NCBI GenBank assembly: GCA_030665535.1
Contig: DAOUZU010000014.1
Coordinates: forward strand, 1-12,955
Source of the DNA: Dehalococcoidia bacterium
GTDB lineage: Bacteria > Chloroflexota > Dehalococcoidia > Dehalococcoidales > JAUXAE01
Direction of reading: 5' to 3'
Length of the DNA stretch: 12,955 nt
Numbering within the stretch: the stretch's first letter is position 1; the number at the start of each line of letters is the position of its first letter. Shown here piece after piece: positions 7,003 to 12,955 of the stretch. The notes beneath the pieces were generated by a model. That model did no database searches. It was not told the DNA's origin and worked only from the letters and a program-made list of their open reading frames with translations. The position numbers and the translations under genes are program-made.

Positions 7003-7428
7003 CTATTCTGCCGCTTTTTCCGTCTGGCCTCGGTGGGGATGGGCATCGCCGGTATAAACCTTGAGCTTCTTCAGCATAGCCGCCCCCAGGCGATTCTTGG
7101 GCAGCATGCCCTTGACGGCGTGCTCAATGACCCAGGTGGGCTTTTCGGCAATCATCTTCTCAAAGGTAACCGTTTTGAGGCCGCCGGGGTAGCCGGTGTG
7201 GCGATGATAAACCTTCTGCTCCGATTTATTGCCGGTTAGAACTATCTTGTTGGCGTTGGTAACGACGACATAGTCTCCCACGTCCAGGTGGCGGGTATAG
7301 GTCGGCTTGTGTTTGCCCATAATCAACTGGGCCGCTTCCGTGGCCAGCTTGCCCAGAACCCTGCCGCTGGCGTCGATAACGTGCCAGTCGCGCTTAATCT
7401 CAGATGCTTTTACGCTATATGTTTTCAT
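7003..7428 (-). CDS. rplM: 50S ribosomal protein L13
   Basis: Early-assembling large-subunit protein. The 141 residues begin MKTYSVKASEIKRDWHVID and include the family stretches GRVLGKLAT, MGKHKPTYTRHLDVGDYVVV, HRHTGYPGGLK and AVKGMLPKNRLG, ending with the typical YTGDAHPHRGQ. Length and motifs are standard. The ATG at 7426-7428 lies inside the end of truA (14-base overlap), with GGGG at 7432-7435 close upstream as a weak ribosome binding site, so translation is probably coupled to truA. It is paired with rpsI as in nearly all bacteria. Confidence 0.98.
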   Translation of the reverse strand: MKTYSVKASEIKRDWHVIDASGRVLGKLATEAAQLIMGKHKPTYTRHLDVGDYVVVTNANKIVLTGNKSEQKVYHRHTGYPGGLKTVTFEKMIAEKPTWVIEHAVKGMLPKNRLGAAMLKKLKVYTGDAHPHRGQTEKAAE

Positions 7429-8203
7429 TTTCCCCGCTTAAAGGTTGCCGGTAATTCACTTTCATAAGGCACAAGCCACCAGCCTCTGCCGCCGGCCCGG
7501 CCAGACCAGGTTTTTCGGCCTCCATTATACTACTAAACTCAGCTAAAGTCATCTTGCCCAGGCCGACCCTTATCAGGGTGCCGGCGGTATTGCGCACCTG
7601 GTGGGTGAGGAAGGAACTGGCCACCATATTCAGGGTGACCATATCGCCCTCCTTATTCACTCCGGCCCGGTATATCCGCCGCACCGTGCTCTTCACCTCC
7701 GGCCCCAGGGCAGTGGCGAAGGAGCCGAAATCGTGCTGGCCGATGAGCGCCTGGCAAGCCCGGTTCATAGAGTCTACATCCAGCCCGGCGGCTACCCGGC
7801 AACTGTAGCGCCGCTCCAGCGGCGACCTCGTCCGTCTGTTCAGGATGTAGTAGTTATACTCCCGGTTGACGGCGTCACTGCGGACACGGAAGCCGTCCGG
7901 CATCCTGTAGGCCGCCCTGACGGCGATATCCAGCGGCAGGTAGTAGTTGAGGCCACTGGTAAATGTCTGCGCCGTCAGGATTGAGCCGGTGCGGAAGCTG
8001 ACTACCTGGCCCAGCGCATGGACACCGGCGTCCGTGCGGCTGGCTCCGGCCACCCGGGTGGTCTTTCCGGTGAGCTTCTCAAGCGCCCGTTCAAGCTCGG
8101 CCTGAACAGTCGGCTCGTTCGCCTGGAGCTGGAAGCCGTGATAGTTGCCGCCGTCGTATTCGATTATTAAAGCGAACTGAGTGAGCTTCTGGCCCAATGT
8201 CAC
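7415..8203 (-). CDS. truA: tRNA pseudouridine(38-40) synthase TruA
   Basis: Converts uridines at positions 38-40 of the tRNA anticodon arm to pseudouridine; acts as a cytoplasmic dimer without cofactor. The 262 residues have the catalytic Asp58 in GASRTDAGVHALGQV (53-67), the IEYDGGNYHGFQ strand-loop near the N-terminus, TVQAELERAL (32-41), REYNYYI (114-120) with the conserved Tyr118, and FLTHQVRN in the C-terminal half. The start is GTG at 8201-8203, overlapping the rplQ TGA stop as GTGA. I see no Shine-Dalgarno upstream of it, so ribosomes finishing rplQ probably restart here. Its stop lies 14 bases inside rplM. A truA gene between rplQ and rplM is also typical of Firmicutes (there with the ecf transporter genes, absent here). 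Confidence 0.97.
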   Translation of the reverse strand: MTLGQKLTQFALIIEYDGGNYHGFQLQANEPTVQAELERALEKLTGKTTRVAGASRTDAGVHALGQVVSFRTGSILTAQTFTSGLNYYLPLDIAVRAAYRMPDGFRVRSDAVNREYNYYILNRRTRSPLERRYSCRVAAGLDVDSMNRACQALIGQHDFGSFATALGPEVKSTVRRIYRAGVNKEGDMVTLNMVASSFLTHQVRNTAGTLIRVGLGKMTLAEFSSIMEAEKPGLAGPAAEAGGLCLMKVNYRQPLSGENENI

Positions 8204-8568
8204 TCCGCGGTGCCGGCCGGAAGCATCTCAATCTTGACCATGGCCGCCCCGTCGCCCAGCCTCGCCCCCAGCTTAGTGATGCGGGTGTAGCCGCCGGCGC
8301 GCTCTGCATAACGTTTGGCCATCTCGTCAAAGACCTTTTCTACCACCTTGCCGTCAAAGATATAGGCCAGCGCCTGGCGGCGGTGGGACAAACTACCCTT
8401 CTTGCCCAGGGTTACCATCTTCTCCGCCAGGCGGCGTACCTCTTTGGCCTTGGCCTCGGTAGTGTTGATGCTCTCGTAGCCAAGAAGGTCGCTAACCAGG
8501 TTGCGGTAAAGCGCCCGGCGGTGGGCCGAAGACCGGCCCAGTTTTCTACCTGATACCTTATGCCTCAT
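8200..8568 (-). CDS. rplQ: 50S ribosomal protein L17
   Basis: Large-subunit protein near the peptide exit tunnel. The 122 residues start MRHKVSGRKLGRSSAHRRAL, the highly conserved N-terminus, and continue with LLGYESINTTEAKAKEVRRLAEKM and end in the usual GGYTRITKLGARLGDGAAM segment plus a short tail. The ATG at 8566-8568 has AGGAAAG upstream. It lies 25 bases after rpoA, the usual alpha-operon position, and overlaps truA by 4 bases. Confidence 0.98.
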   Translation of the reverse strand: MRHKVSGRKLGRSSAHRRALYRNLVSDLLGYESINTTEAKAKEVRRLAEKMVTLGKKGSLSHRRQALAYIFDGKVVEKVFDEMAKRYAERAGGYTRITKLGARLGDGAAMVKIEMLPAGTAE

Positions 8569-8593
8569 TCGTCTTTCCTATCATCCCGTCCGG

Positions 8594-9604
8594 CTACTCC
8601 GGCTCCTCAACGCCGGCGGCCGGCTTCTTCTTTTTCTTCTTTGTTTCCTCCGGCTCCGGCTCCAACTCCAATTCTTCCTCGCCCAGGGATAGCCCCATGG
8701 CACCGAAACGCTCCCTAAGCTCCACCAGTGACTTGTTGCCGAAGTTGCGCAGCCCCATCAGCTCTTTCTCTCCCTTTTCGATGACCTCGCCAACGGTAGT
8801 GATACCGGCGTGGCGCAGGCAGTTCATCGTCCTCACCGAAAGGTCCAGCTGCTCAACGGGCATATTGTACTTTTCCTGGGGTATATCCAGGGCTACAGTC
8901 TCTTCCTCTTCTTCCACCGCAGGCAACTGGCCGAAACCGGCGAAGGGGGCGAACTGCCCGATGAGTATATCAGCCGCCTGGCTGAGGGCATCGGCCGGTG
9001 ATATGGTGCCGTCGGTGCGCACCTCAAGGTGCAGCCTTTCCTGGCTTGTCTCCCTGCCGATATGGATTGGCTCGGTGCTGAAATCCACCTTGATTACGGG
9101 AGTGAAGATAGCGTCCAAGGGGATTGCCCCAACCTGCACACTATCACCGGAGTTTGCCGGCTCGTAGCCCCGGCCCAGTTCAACATCCATTTCCATTTCC
9201 AGCCTGGCCTTGGGCGAATCCAGCGTGGCCAGGTAAAGATCGGGGTTGGTAATCTCAAAGTCAACCGAGGGCTGGATGTCAGAGGCGTAGACCTTCTTCT
9301 CCCCGGAAACCTCCAGAGTTAACTTGCCGCTGCGGTTGGCCACGGCTTTGATACGAAGCGCCTTGATGTTGAGCAGGAGATCCATCGTGTCTTCCTTGAC
9401 ATTAGGAATAGTGGAGAACTCGTGCTGAGTACCCTCTATGGTAACCATGTTGACGGCTGCTCCCGGCAGATAGCTTAGCAGCACCCTTCTCAGGGCATTG
9501 CCCAGGGTAATTCCAAAGCCCTTTTCCAAAGGCTCGGCAACAAAGCGCCCGAATCTATCGTCACCTTCAACCAACTCTATTTTGGGCAAAACCAGCTCGG
9601 ACAA
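8594..9604 (-). CDS. rpoA: DNA-directed RNA polymerase alpha subunit
   Basis: The alpha subunit dimerises to nucleate RNA polymerase assembly and contacts UP-elements and activators. The 336 residues comprise the N-terminal domain (about 1-228), with RFVAEPLEKGFGITLGNALR at 20-39 and the AAVNMVTIEG segment. An acidic linker (230-236, EEEEE) follows, then the C-terminal domain at about 248-308. In the C-terminal domain Arg258, Asn261, Lys291 and Ser292 match the DNA-contacting Arg265, Asn268, Lys298 and Ser299 of E. coli. Beyond it is a tail of about 28 residues, first Glu/Leu/Pro-rich, then six lysines, then acidic again. The start is TTG 9602-9604 with a perfect AGGAGG 5 bases upstream; the next in-frame starts would delete conserved sequence. 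The upstream rpsD stop is built into that Shine-Dalgarno. Confidence 0.98.
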   Translation of the reverse strand: MSELVLPKIELVEGDDRFGRFVAEPLEKGFGITLGNALRRVLLSYLPGAAVNMVTIEGTQHEFSTIPNVKEDTMDLLLNIKALRIKAVANRSGKLTLEVSGEKKVYASDIQPSVDFEITNPDLYLATLDSPKARLEMEMDVELGRGYEPANSGDSVQVGAIPLDAIFTPVIKVDFSTEPIHIGRETSQERLHLEVRTDGTISPADALSQAADILIGQFAPFAGFGQLPAVEEEEETVALDIPQEKYNMPVEQLDLSVRTMNCLRHAGITTVGEVIEKGEKELMGLRNFGNKSLVELRERFGAMGLSLGEEELELEPEPEETKKKKKKPAAGVEEPE

Positions 9605-9609
9605 TTCTA

Positions 9610-9615
9610 CCTCCT
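9610..9615 (-). promoter_or_regulatory. Shine-Dalgarno site fixing the TTG start of rpoA
   Basis: Minus-strand AGGAGG, 5 bases before TTG 9602-9604. Its first two bases are the AG of the rpsD TAG stop (9614-9616), so rpsD termination happens on the rpoA ribosome binding site. Confidence 0.85.
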
Positions 9616-10237
9616 ACCGCGAATAGTAGCCGACGACGGCCTGGGCATCAAACTTGGCCTCAGTGTCTTCCGGTGTCGGCAATGAAAGCACCTCGGCACT
9701 GAGCTTCTGCCTGTCTATGCTCAGCCACCGCGGTGTTGTCTTTCCTTCAATGGTCTCAATAAGCGTTTTGTAATACTCGGTCTTGGCGCTTTCCGGCCGC
9801 CAGCTGATAGTATCGCCCTCTTTCACCAGACAGGAAGCGATATTGGTACGGCGGCCGTTAAGAGTTATATGCCCGTGCAGCACCAGCTGCCGCCCCTGGG
9901 CGCGCGAATCGGCAAAGCCCAGCCGATAGACGACATTGTCCAACCGACGCTCCAACAGCACCAGCAGATTCTCGCCAGTGATGCCGGGTTGCCGTTCGGC
10001 CCGGGCAAATGCGCGCCGGAACTGACTTTCCATCAGCCCGTAGCCCCAGCGCACCTTCTGCTTATCCCGGAGCTGGTGGCCCCGGTCAGAAAGACGCCGC
10101 GGCCGGCCCAGTTGGGGCCCCGGCGGCTTGGGTCTCTTGTCCAAGGTGCATTTGGTAACACACTTGGAGCCCTTGAGCATCAATTTTTCGCTGCTGCGGC
10201 GGCACAGCCTACAGACTGCGCCTACATATCTGGCCAT
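9614..10237 (-). CDS. rpsD: 30S ribosomal protein S4, zinc-binding form
   Basis: Primary 16S rRNA-binding protein that starts assembly of the small-subunit body and in many bacteria represses its own operon. The 207 residues have MARYVGAVCRLCRR at the start. Cys9, Cys12, Cys26 and Cys30 form a zinc site. The last spacing is Cys-x3-Cys, one residue shorter than the Cys26/Cys31 spacing I recall for Thermus S4. The S4 RNA-binding domain follows: RQPGITGENLLVLLERRLDN, then VVYRLGFADSRAQGRQLVLHGHITLNGRR. The C-terminus is standard (WLSIDRQKLSAEVLSLP and VVGYYSR). The ATG is at 10235-10237, with AGGAG 10 bases upstream that is shared with the rpsK stop codon. Its stop overlaps the rpoA Shine-Dalgarno. 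Confidence 0.98.
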   Translation of the reverse strand: MARYVGAVCRLCRRSSEKLMLKGSKCVTKCTLDKRPKPPGPQLGRPRRLSDRGHQLRDKQKVRWGYGLMESQFRRAFARAERQPGITGENLLVLLERRLDNVVYRLGFADSRAQGRQLVLHGHITLNGRRTNIASCLVKEGDTISWRPESAKTEYYKTLIETIEGKTTPRWLSIDRQKLSAEVLSLPTPEDTEAKFDAQAVVGYYSR

Positions 10238-10250
10238 ACTCTATCTACTC

Positions 10251-10643
10251 CTATATCCTTCTTCTCTTGGGAGGTCGGCAGCCATTGTGCGGAATGGGTG
10301 TTACGTCCCGTATGCTGGTAACATGCAGGCCGGAGCTCTGCAGGGAGCGGATAGCCGCCTCACGGCCGCTGCCCGGCCCCTTGACCATAACCTCAATCTG
10401 GCGCATGCCGTGATCCATGGCCTTGCGTGCGGCACTGGCTGCCGCCAACTGGGCGGCATAGGGCGTGCCCTTGCGCGAGCCTTTAAAGCCGGCTGTTCCT
10501 GAGCTGCCCCAGGAGATGACATCGCCCTTGAGGTCTGTGAGGGTAATGATGGTGTTGTTAAAGGTGGCCTGTATATAGGCCCGCCCCACCGGAATACTCC
10601 TGCGCTCCCGCTTCTTAGCCTTGCTCCGCTTCTTTTGTACCAT
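10251..10643 (-). CDS. rpsK: 30S ribosomal protein S11
   Basis: Small-subunit platform protein near the mRNA exit site. The 130 residues start with a basic extension (MVQKKRSKAKKRERRSIPVG), followed by the conserved IQATFNNTIITLTD, SSGTAGFKGSRKGTPYAAQ and VKGPGSGREAAIRSLQSSGL. It ends with DVTPIPHNGCRPPKRRRI, all standard. The ATG at 10641-10643 has GGGAGG upstream with good spacing. It lies 14 bases after rpsM and 13 bases before rpsD, the usual S13-S11-S4-alpha order. Confidence 0.98.
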   Translation of the reverse strand: MVQKKRSKAKKRERRSIPVGRAYIQATFNNTIITLTDLKGDVISWGSSGTAGFKGSRKGTPYAAQLAAASAARKAMDHGMRQIEVMVKGPGSGREAAIRSLQSSGLHVTSIRDVTPIPHNGCRPPKRRRI

Positions 10644-10657
10644 TTATATCCTCCCGG

Positions 10658-11047
10658 TTACTTCTTGGTCATACCGCGTCGCTGACCACGACCGGCCACA
10701 GTTTTGCGCTGGCCGCGCCTGGTGCGGGCGTTGGTTCGCGTGCGCTGCCCGCGGACCGGCAGGTTGTGCCGATGCCTTAAGCCACGGTAGCTGCCGATAT
10801 CCATAAGGCGTTTAATATTAAGGTTGACCTCTTTTCTCAGGTCGCCCTCAACCCTGAACTCGCGGTCAATAACTTCCCGCAAGCGGTTCAGGTCTTCCTC
10901 TGCCAGGTCCTTAACCCGCGTGGCCGGCTCTACTCCGGCCTTGTCTATTATCCTCAGGCTTAGGCTTCTGCCAATGCCGTAGATATACTGTAATGATACC
11001 CAGACCTGCTTGTCGGCCGGTACGTCAACGCCGGCGATACGTGCCAT
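10658..11047 (-). CDS. rpsM: 30S ribosomal protein S13
   Basis: Small-subunit head protein that bridges to the large subunit and contacts P-site tRNA. The 129 residues start MARIAGVDVPADKQVWVSLQ, contain the YIYGIGRSLSLRII helix-hairpin-helix-like segment, LMDIGSYRGLRHRHNLPVRG, and the basic tail with QRTRTNARTRRGQRKTVAG, all typical. The ATG at 11045-11047 follows an AGGAGG 5 bases upstream that begins inside the rpmJ TAG stop (11057-11059), so rpmJ and rpsM are likely translationally coupled. Confidence 0.98.
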   Translation of the reverse strand: MARIAGVDVPADKQVWVSLQYIYGIGRSLSLRIIDKAGVEPATRVKDLAEEDLNRLREVIDREFRVEGDLRKEVNLNIKRLMDIGSYRGLRHRHNLPVRGQRTRTNARTRRGQRKTVAGRGQRRGMTKK

Positions 11048-11052
11048 TTAAG

Positions 11053-11058
11053 CCTCCT
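11053..11058 (-). promoter_or_regulatory. Shine-Dalgarno of rpsM fused to the rpmJ stop codon
   Basis: Minus-strand AGGAGG with a 5-base spacer before the rpsM ATG; the AG of the rpmJ TAG is its first two bases. Confidence 0.8.
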
Positions 11059-11170
11059 AGCCCTGTCTCTGCTTGTGTCTTGGATTTTTACAGATGACCC
11101 TGACAACGCCCTTACGCCTTACGACGCGGCACTTGTCACATCTTACCTTAACTGAAGCCCTTACCTTCAT
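11057..11170 (-). CDS. rpmJ: 50S ribosomal protein L36, zinc-binding form
   Basis: A very short gene read directly from the minus strand between infA and rpsM: ATG at 11168-11170, TAG at 11057-11059, 37 residues beginning MKVRASVKVRCDKCRVVRRK and ending NPRHKQRQG. Cys11, Cys14, Cys27 and His32 are the complete zinc ligand set, so this is the zinc-containing form of the protein. It is the smallest large-subunit protein and helps organise 23S rRNA near the factor-binding region. The upstream AAGGAAG overlaps the end of the infA stop and gives it a good ribosome binding site. Position and sequence are exactly as expected for infA-rpmJ-rpsM. Confidence 0.97.
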   Translation of the reverse strand: MKVRASVKVRCDKCRVVRRKGVVRVICKNPRHKQRQG

Positions 11171-11182
11171 TGTTATCTTCCT

Positions 11183-11404
11183 TTATACCTTAAAGCGGTA
11201 TGTCACGCGCCCGCGGGAGAGGTCGTAGGGCGAAAGCTCCACCAGTACTCTGTCACCGGGCAGTATCCTTATGTAATGTACTCTCATCTTGCCCGATATA
11301 TGGGCCAGCACCTTGTGCCCGTTGGACAGCTCAACACGGAAGGTGGCATTGGGAAGCGCCTCTACCACTTTCCCCTCAACCTCAATAGCCTCTTTCTTAG
11401 GCAT
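11183..11404 (-). CDS. infA: Translation initiation factor IF-1
   Basis: A single OB-fold protein that occupies the 30S A site during initiation and helps IF-2 and IF-3. The 73 residues read MPKKEAIEVEGKVVEALPNA, then FRVELSNGHKVLAHISGKMR, YIRILPGDRVLVELSPYDLS and RGRVTYRFKV, a near-textbook bacterial IF-1. The ATG at 11402-11404 lies inside the end of map (8-base overlap); GGGAGG at 11408-11413 is only 3 bases before it, a tight spacing that may rely on coupling to map. It is followed by rpmJ after 12 bases. Confidence 0.98.
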   Translation of the reverse strand: MPKKEAIEVEGKVVEALPNATFRVELSNGHKVLAHISGKMRVHYIRILPGDRVLVELSPYDLSRGRVTYRFKV

Positions 11405-12197
11405 AAACCTCCCGCTGTTCCTTCCCTATTTTTCCGTCAACGCTGCTGGATATTGCCGTCAGCACCTCTGCCTTATCATCTGTTATAGCAATGGTATGCT
11501 CAAAATGGGCCGAGAGTCTGCCGTCTGCGGTGTAGACGGTCCATGCATCATCGCCCACCCTGGTATGCCAATCGCCCTTGTTCAGCATCGGCTCCAGGGC
11601 GAAGGTCATTCCCTTCTTTAGTCTGGGGCCCGTCCCCGGCTTGCCAAAGTTGGCTATCTGCGGATCTTCGTGCATCTGCCGGCCAATACCGTGGCCGGTG
11701 TATTCCTGCACCACCGAGTAGCCCTTGGCCTCGGCGTGTTTCTGTATGGCCGCCGATATATCTCCCAGCCTGCCACCGGCCTTGGCCGCGACAATACCGA
11801 CACGCAGAGCGCCCTCGGTGGCCTCCATCAAGCCCTGTGCCGACTGGCCGACATCACCGACGCCAACCGTCACCGCCGCATCCGCCTGAAACCCTTCATA
11901 AATGACCCCCAGGTCAATAGATAATATATCGCCCTCTTTCATAACCGTCTCGCCGGGGATGCCGTGCACAATCTGGTCGTTAAGGGAGGTGCACAGGCTG
12001 GCCGGGAAGCCACGGTAGCCCTTGAACGACGGCGTGGCCCCCCGCCTGGCAATCTCCCTGGCAGCTATTTCGTCCAGTTCCTTTGTCTTCATACCCGGTT
12101 TCACGCTTGCCTTAAGCTCCTCCAATACGGCAGCCAGTATCTTCCCCGCCTGCCGCATAATGGCTATTTCCCGCTCCGATTTTATTATTATTCCCAT
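11397..12197 (-). CDS. map: Methionine aminopeptidase, type I
   Basis: Removes the initiator methionine from nascent proteins when the second residue is small; a cytoplasmic dimetal enzyme. The 266 residues have all five metal ligands: Asp95, Asp106, His169, Glu202 and Glu233 (E. coli Asp97, Asp108, His171, Glu204, Glu235), plus the catalytic His78 in QIVHGIP. There is no N-terminal zinc finger extension and no insert, so it is a plain type Ia enzyme. The ATG at 12195-12197 shares its first base with the adk TGA stop (TGATG), with AGGAGA further upstream inside adk. Its stop runs 8 bases into infA. The adk-map-infA order is common to many bacteria. Confidence 0.98.
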   Translation of the reverse strand: MGIIIKSEREIAIMRQAGKILAAVLEELKASVKPGMKTKELDEIAAREIARRGATPSFKGYRGFPASLCTSLNDQIVHGIPGETVMKEGDILSIDLGVIYEGFQADAAVTVGVGDVGQSAQGLMEATEGALRVGIVAAKAGGRLGDISAAIQKHAEAKGYSVVQEYTGHGIGRQMHEDPQIANFGKPGTGPRLKKGMTFALEPMLNKGDWHTRVGDDAWTVYTADGRLSAHFEHTIAITDDKAEVLTAISSSVDGKIGKEQREVYA

Positions 12198-12847
12198 CAG
12201 GTTAGAGTCTCCTGCCTCCCCAGAGCGGCCATAATACGGCCGTTCACTTCGTCTATACTGCCCTGGCCATCCACCTCCGCCAGCTTGCCCCGGGCGGCGT
12301 AGTAGCCGATAAGCGGCGTCGTTTCCGCCATGTAGACGGCGTACCTTTTACGCACCGTCTCCGGCCCATCATCAGCCCGCCTCTCCAGGCGCCCGCCGCA
12401 GCGGCGACAAAGCGGGGCGGCGGTTTCGCCCTCCCCGGCCATGTAAGTGGCCTGGCACTCCCGGCAGACCCGCCGCCGGCTCAGGCGTCGTGTCAACTCC
12501 ACCTCGGAGACCCTTATATATACCACCCTGTCCAGGACCTGCCCATCTAGGGCCTCATCCAGGGCCTCGGCCTGCCTGATGTTGCGAGGGAAACCGTCTA
12601 ATACCGCTCCCTTGGAGCCGGACGCCGCCAGCTGCCCCTTCACCAGGCCTATCGTAATATCGTCGGGGACCAGCTCCCCTTTTTCCAGATAGCTCCTTAC
12701 TTTGTTCCCCAGCTCGTCACCCCGGCCCGCCGCCTGCCGGAACAGGTCACCCGTGGCGATATGTAAAATATTCAGCTTTCGGGCTATTGCCGCCGCTTGC
12801 GTTCCCTTGCCGGAGCCGGGCGCGCCCACAAAAGCTATATTATACAA
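12197..12847 (-). CDS. adk: Adenylate kinase, zinc-lid form
   Basis: Balances ATP, ADP and AMP by phosphate transfer between AMP and ATP; a monomeric cytoplasmic enzyme. The 216 residues show the P-loop GAPGSGKGTQ (8-17), the AMP-binding ATGDLFR (31-37), DGFPRN (84-89) and a long-form LID domain with Cys128, Cys131, Cys147 and Cys150 as a structural zinc site, plus the RADD motif (157-160). The start is TTG at 12845-12847: AGGA lies 7 bases upstream, the secY stop leaves no earlier in-frame start, and MYNIAFVGAPGSGKG is the expected N-terminus. It lies between secY and map, as in the classic spc operon of Gram-positive bacteria and Chloroflexota. Confidence 0.98.
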   Translation of the reverse strand: MYNIAFVGAPGSGKGTQAAAIARKLNILHIATGDLFRQAAGRGDELGNKVRSYLEKGELVPDDITIGLVKGQLAASGSKGAVLDGFPRNIRQAEALDEALDGQVLDRVVYIRVSEVELTRRLSRRRVCRECQATYMAGEGETAAPLCRRCGGRLERRADDGPETVRKRYAVYMAETTPLIGYYAARGKLAEVDGQGSIDEVNGRIMAALGRQETLT

Positions 12848-12854
12848 CTTTTTG

Positions 12855-12858
12855 TCCT
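12855..12858 (-). promoter_or_regulatory. Ribosome binding site supporting the TTG start of adk
   Basis: Minus-strand AGGA, 7 bases before TTG 12845-12847, sharing its AG with the secY TAG stop (12857-12859). Confidence 0.65.
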
Positions 12859-12955
12859 ACTTGATAAAGCCCTCATAGCGCCTCATCACCAGCTGCGCCT
12901 CCATCTGCTTCATCGTATCCAGTACGACACCGACGACGATGAGCATGCCGAAGCT
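12857..12955 (-). CDS. secY: Protein translocase subunit SecY, C-terminal end (cut by window edge)
   Basis: Only the last 32 residues are inside the window, read on the minus strand from 12955 to the TAG at 12857-12859. They give the end of the last membrane helix (SFGMLIVVGVVLDTM) followed by KQMEAQLVMRRYEGFIK. This is the characteristic cytoplasmic C-terminus of SecY, the channel subunit of the Sec protein export machinery in the inner membrane. The gene order secY-adk-map fits. The rest of the protein lies beyond the right edge, so nothing can be said about its integrity. Confidence 0.95.
   Translation of the reverse strand, partial: SFGMLIVVGVVLDTMKQMEAQLVMRRYEGFIK

Noticed and set aside
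8625..8650. A-rich run near the end of rpoA as a possible programmed frameshift
   Set aside because: The frame is intact through the lysine codons to a normal stop, the A-run is only five bases, and no downstream stimulatory structure is apparent.
1..12955. CRISPR arrays, tRNAs, insertion sequences, toxin-antitoxin pairs or defence genes
   Set aside because: I looked on both strands between and within genes. Intergenic gaps are at most about 30 bases, no direct-repeat arrays or transposase motifs appear, and all known genes are full length apart from the two cut by the window edges.

Overview
The window is a gene-dense, GC-rich bacterial chromosome segment of housekeeping genes. Two tightly packed transcription units run towards each other and meet at about 6585-6591. 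No gap without a gene exceeds about 35 bases, and I see no tRNA, rRNA, CRISPR array, insertion sequence or prophage gene. The gene order (secY-adk-map-infA-rpmJ-rpsM-rpsK-rpsD-rpoA-rplQ-truA-rplM-rpsI facing an ahcY-metK-hexose-phosphate cluster), the short archaeal/Thermotoga-like AdoHcy hydrolase and the fused-specificity phosphoglucose/phosphomannose isomerase together suggest a Chloroflexota bacterium, most likely Dehalococcoidia. This placement is from memory of that group and is inference; no marker gene was compared.

Plus strand, 1-6584: the 3' part of a P-loop small-molecule kinase, then ahcY and metK (the S-adenosylmethionine cycle), a 71-residue two-helix membrane protein, a phosphoglucomutase/phosphomannomutase, a bifunctional phosphoglucose/phosphomannose isomerase, and a 289-residue helical protein of unknown function. 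From metK onward every junction is either a 4-26 base overlap or a gap of a few bases, so this looks like one translationally coupled operon. The mutase and isomerase would interconvert glucose-6-P, fructose-6-P, mannose-6-P and mannose-1-P (or glucose-1-P), feeding sugar nucleotides or a mannose-based compatible solute.

Minus strand, 12955-6592 (read right to left): the C-terminal end of secY, then adk, map, infA, rpmJ, rpsM, rpsK, rpsD, rpoA, rplQ, truA, rplM and rpsI. This is the distal part of the spc/alpha ribosomal superoperon joined to truA-rplM-rpsI, an arrangement also typical of Firmicutes. It supplies small- and large-subunit proteins, initiation factor 1, the RNA polymerase alpha subunit, protein export, N-terminal methionine removal, nucleotide balance and tRNA pseudouridylation.

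The most noticeable local traits are TTG starts on four genes (rpsI, rpoA, adk, the isomerase) and a GTG start on truA. Several TAG stop codons also double as the start of the next Shine-Dalgarno sequence. I did not find a convincing new system. The two unrecognised proteins (3032-3247 and 5715-6584) are the only parts whose role is open.
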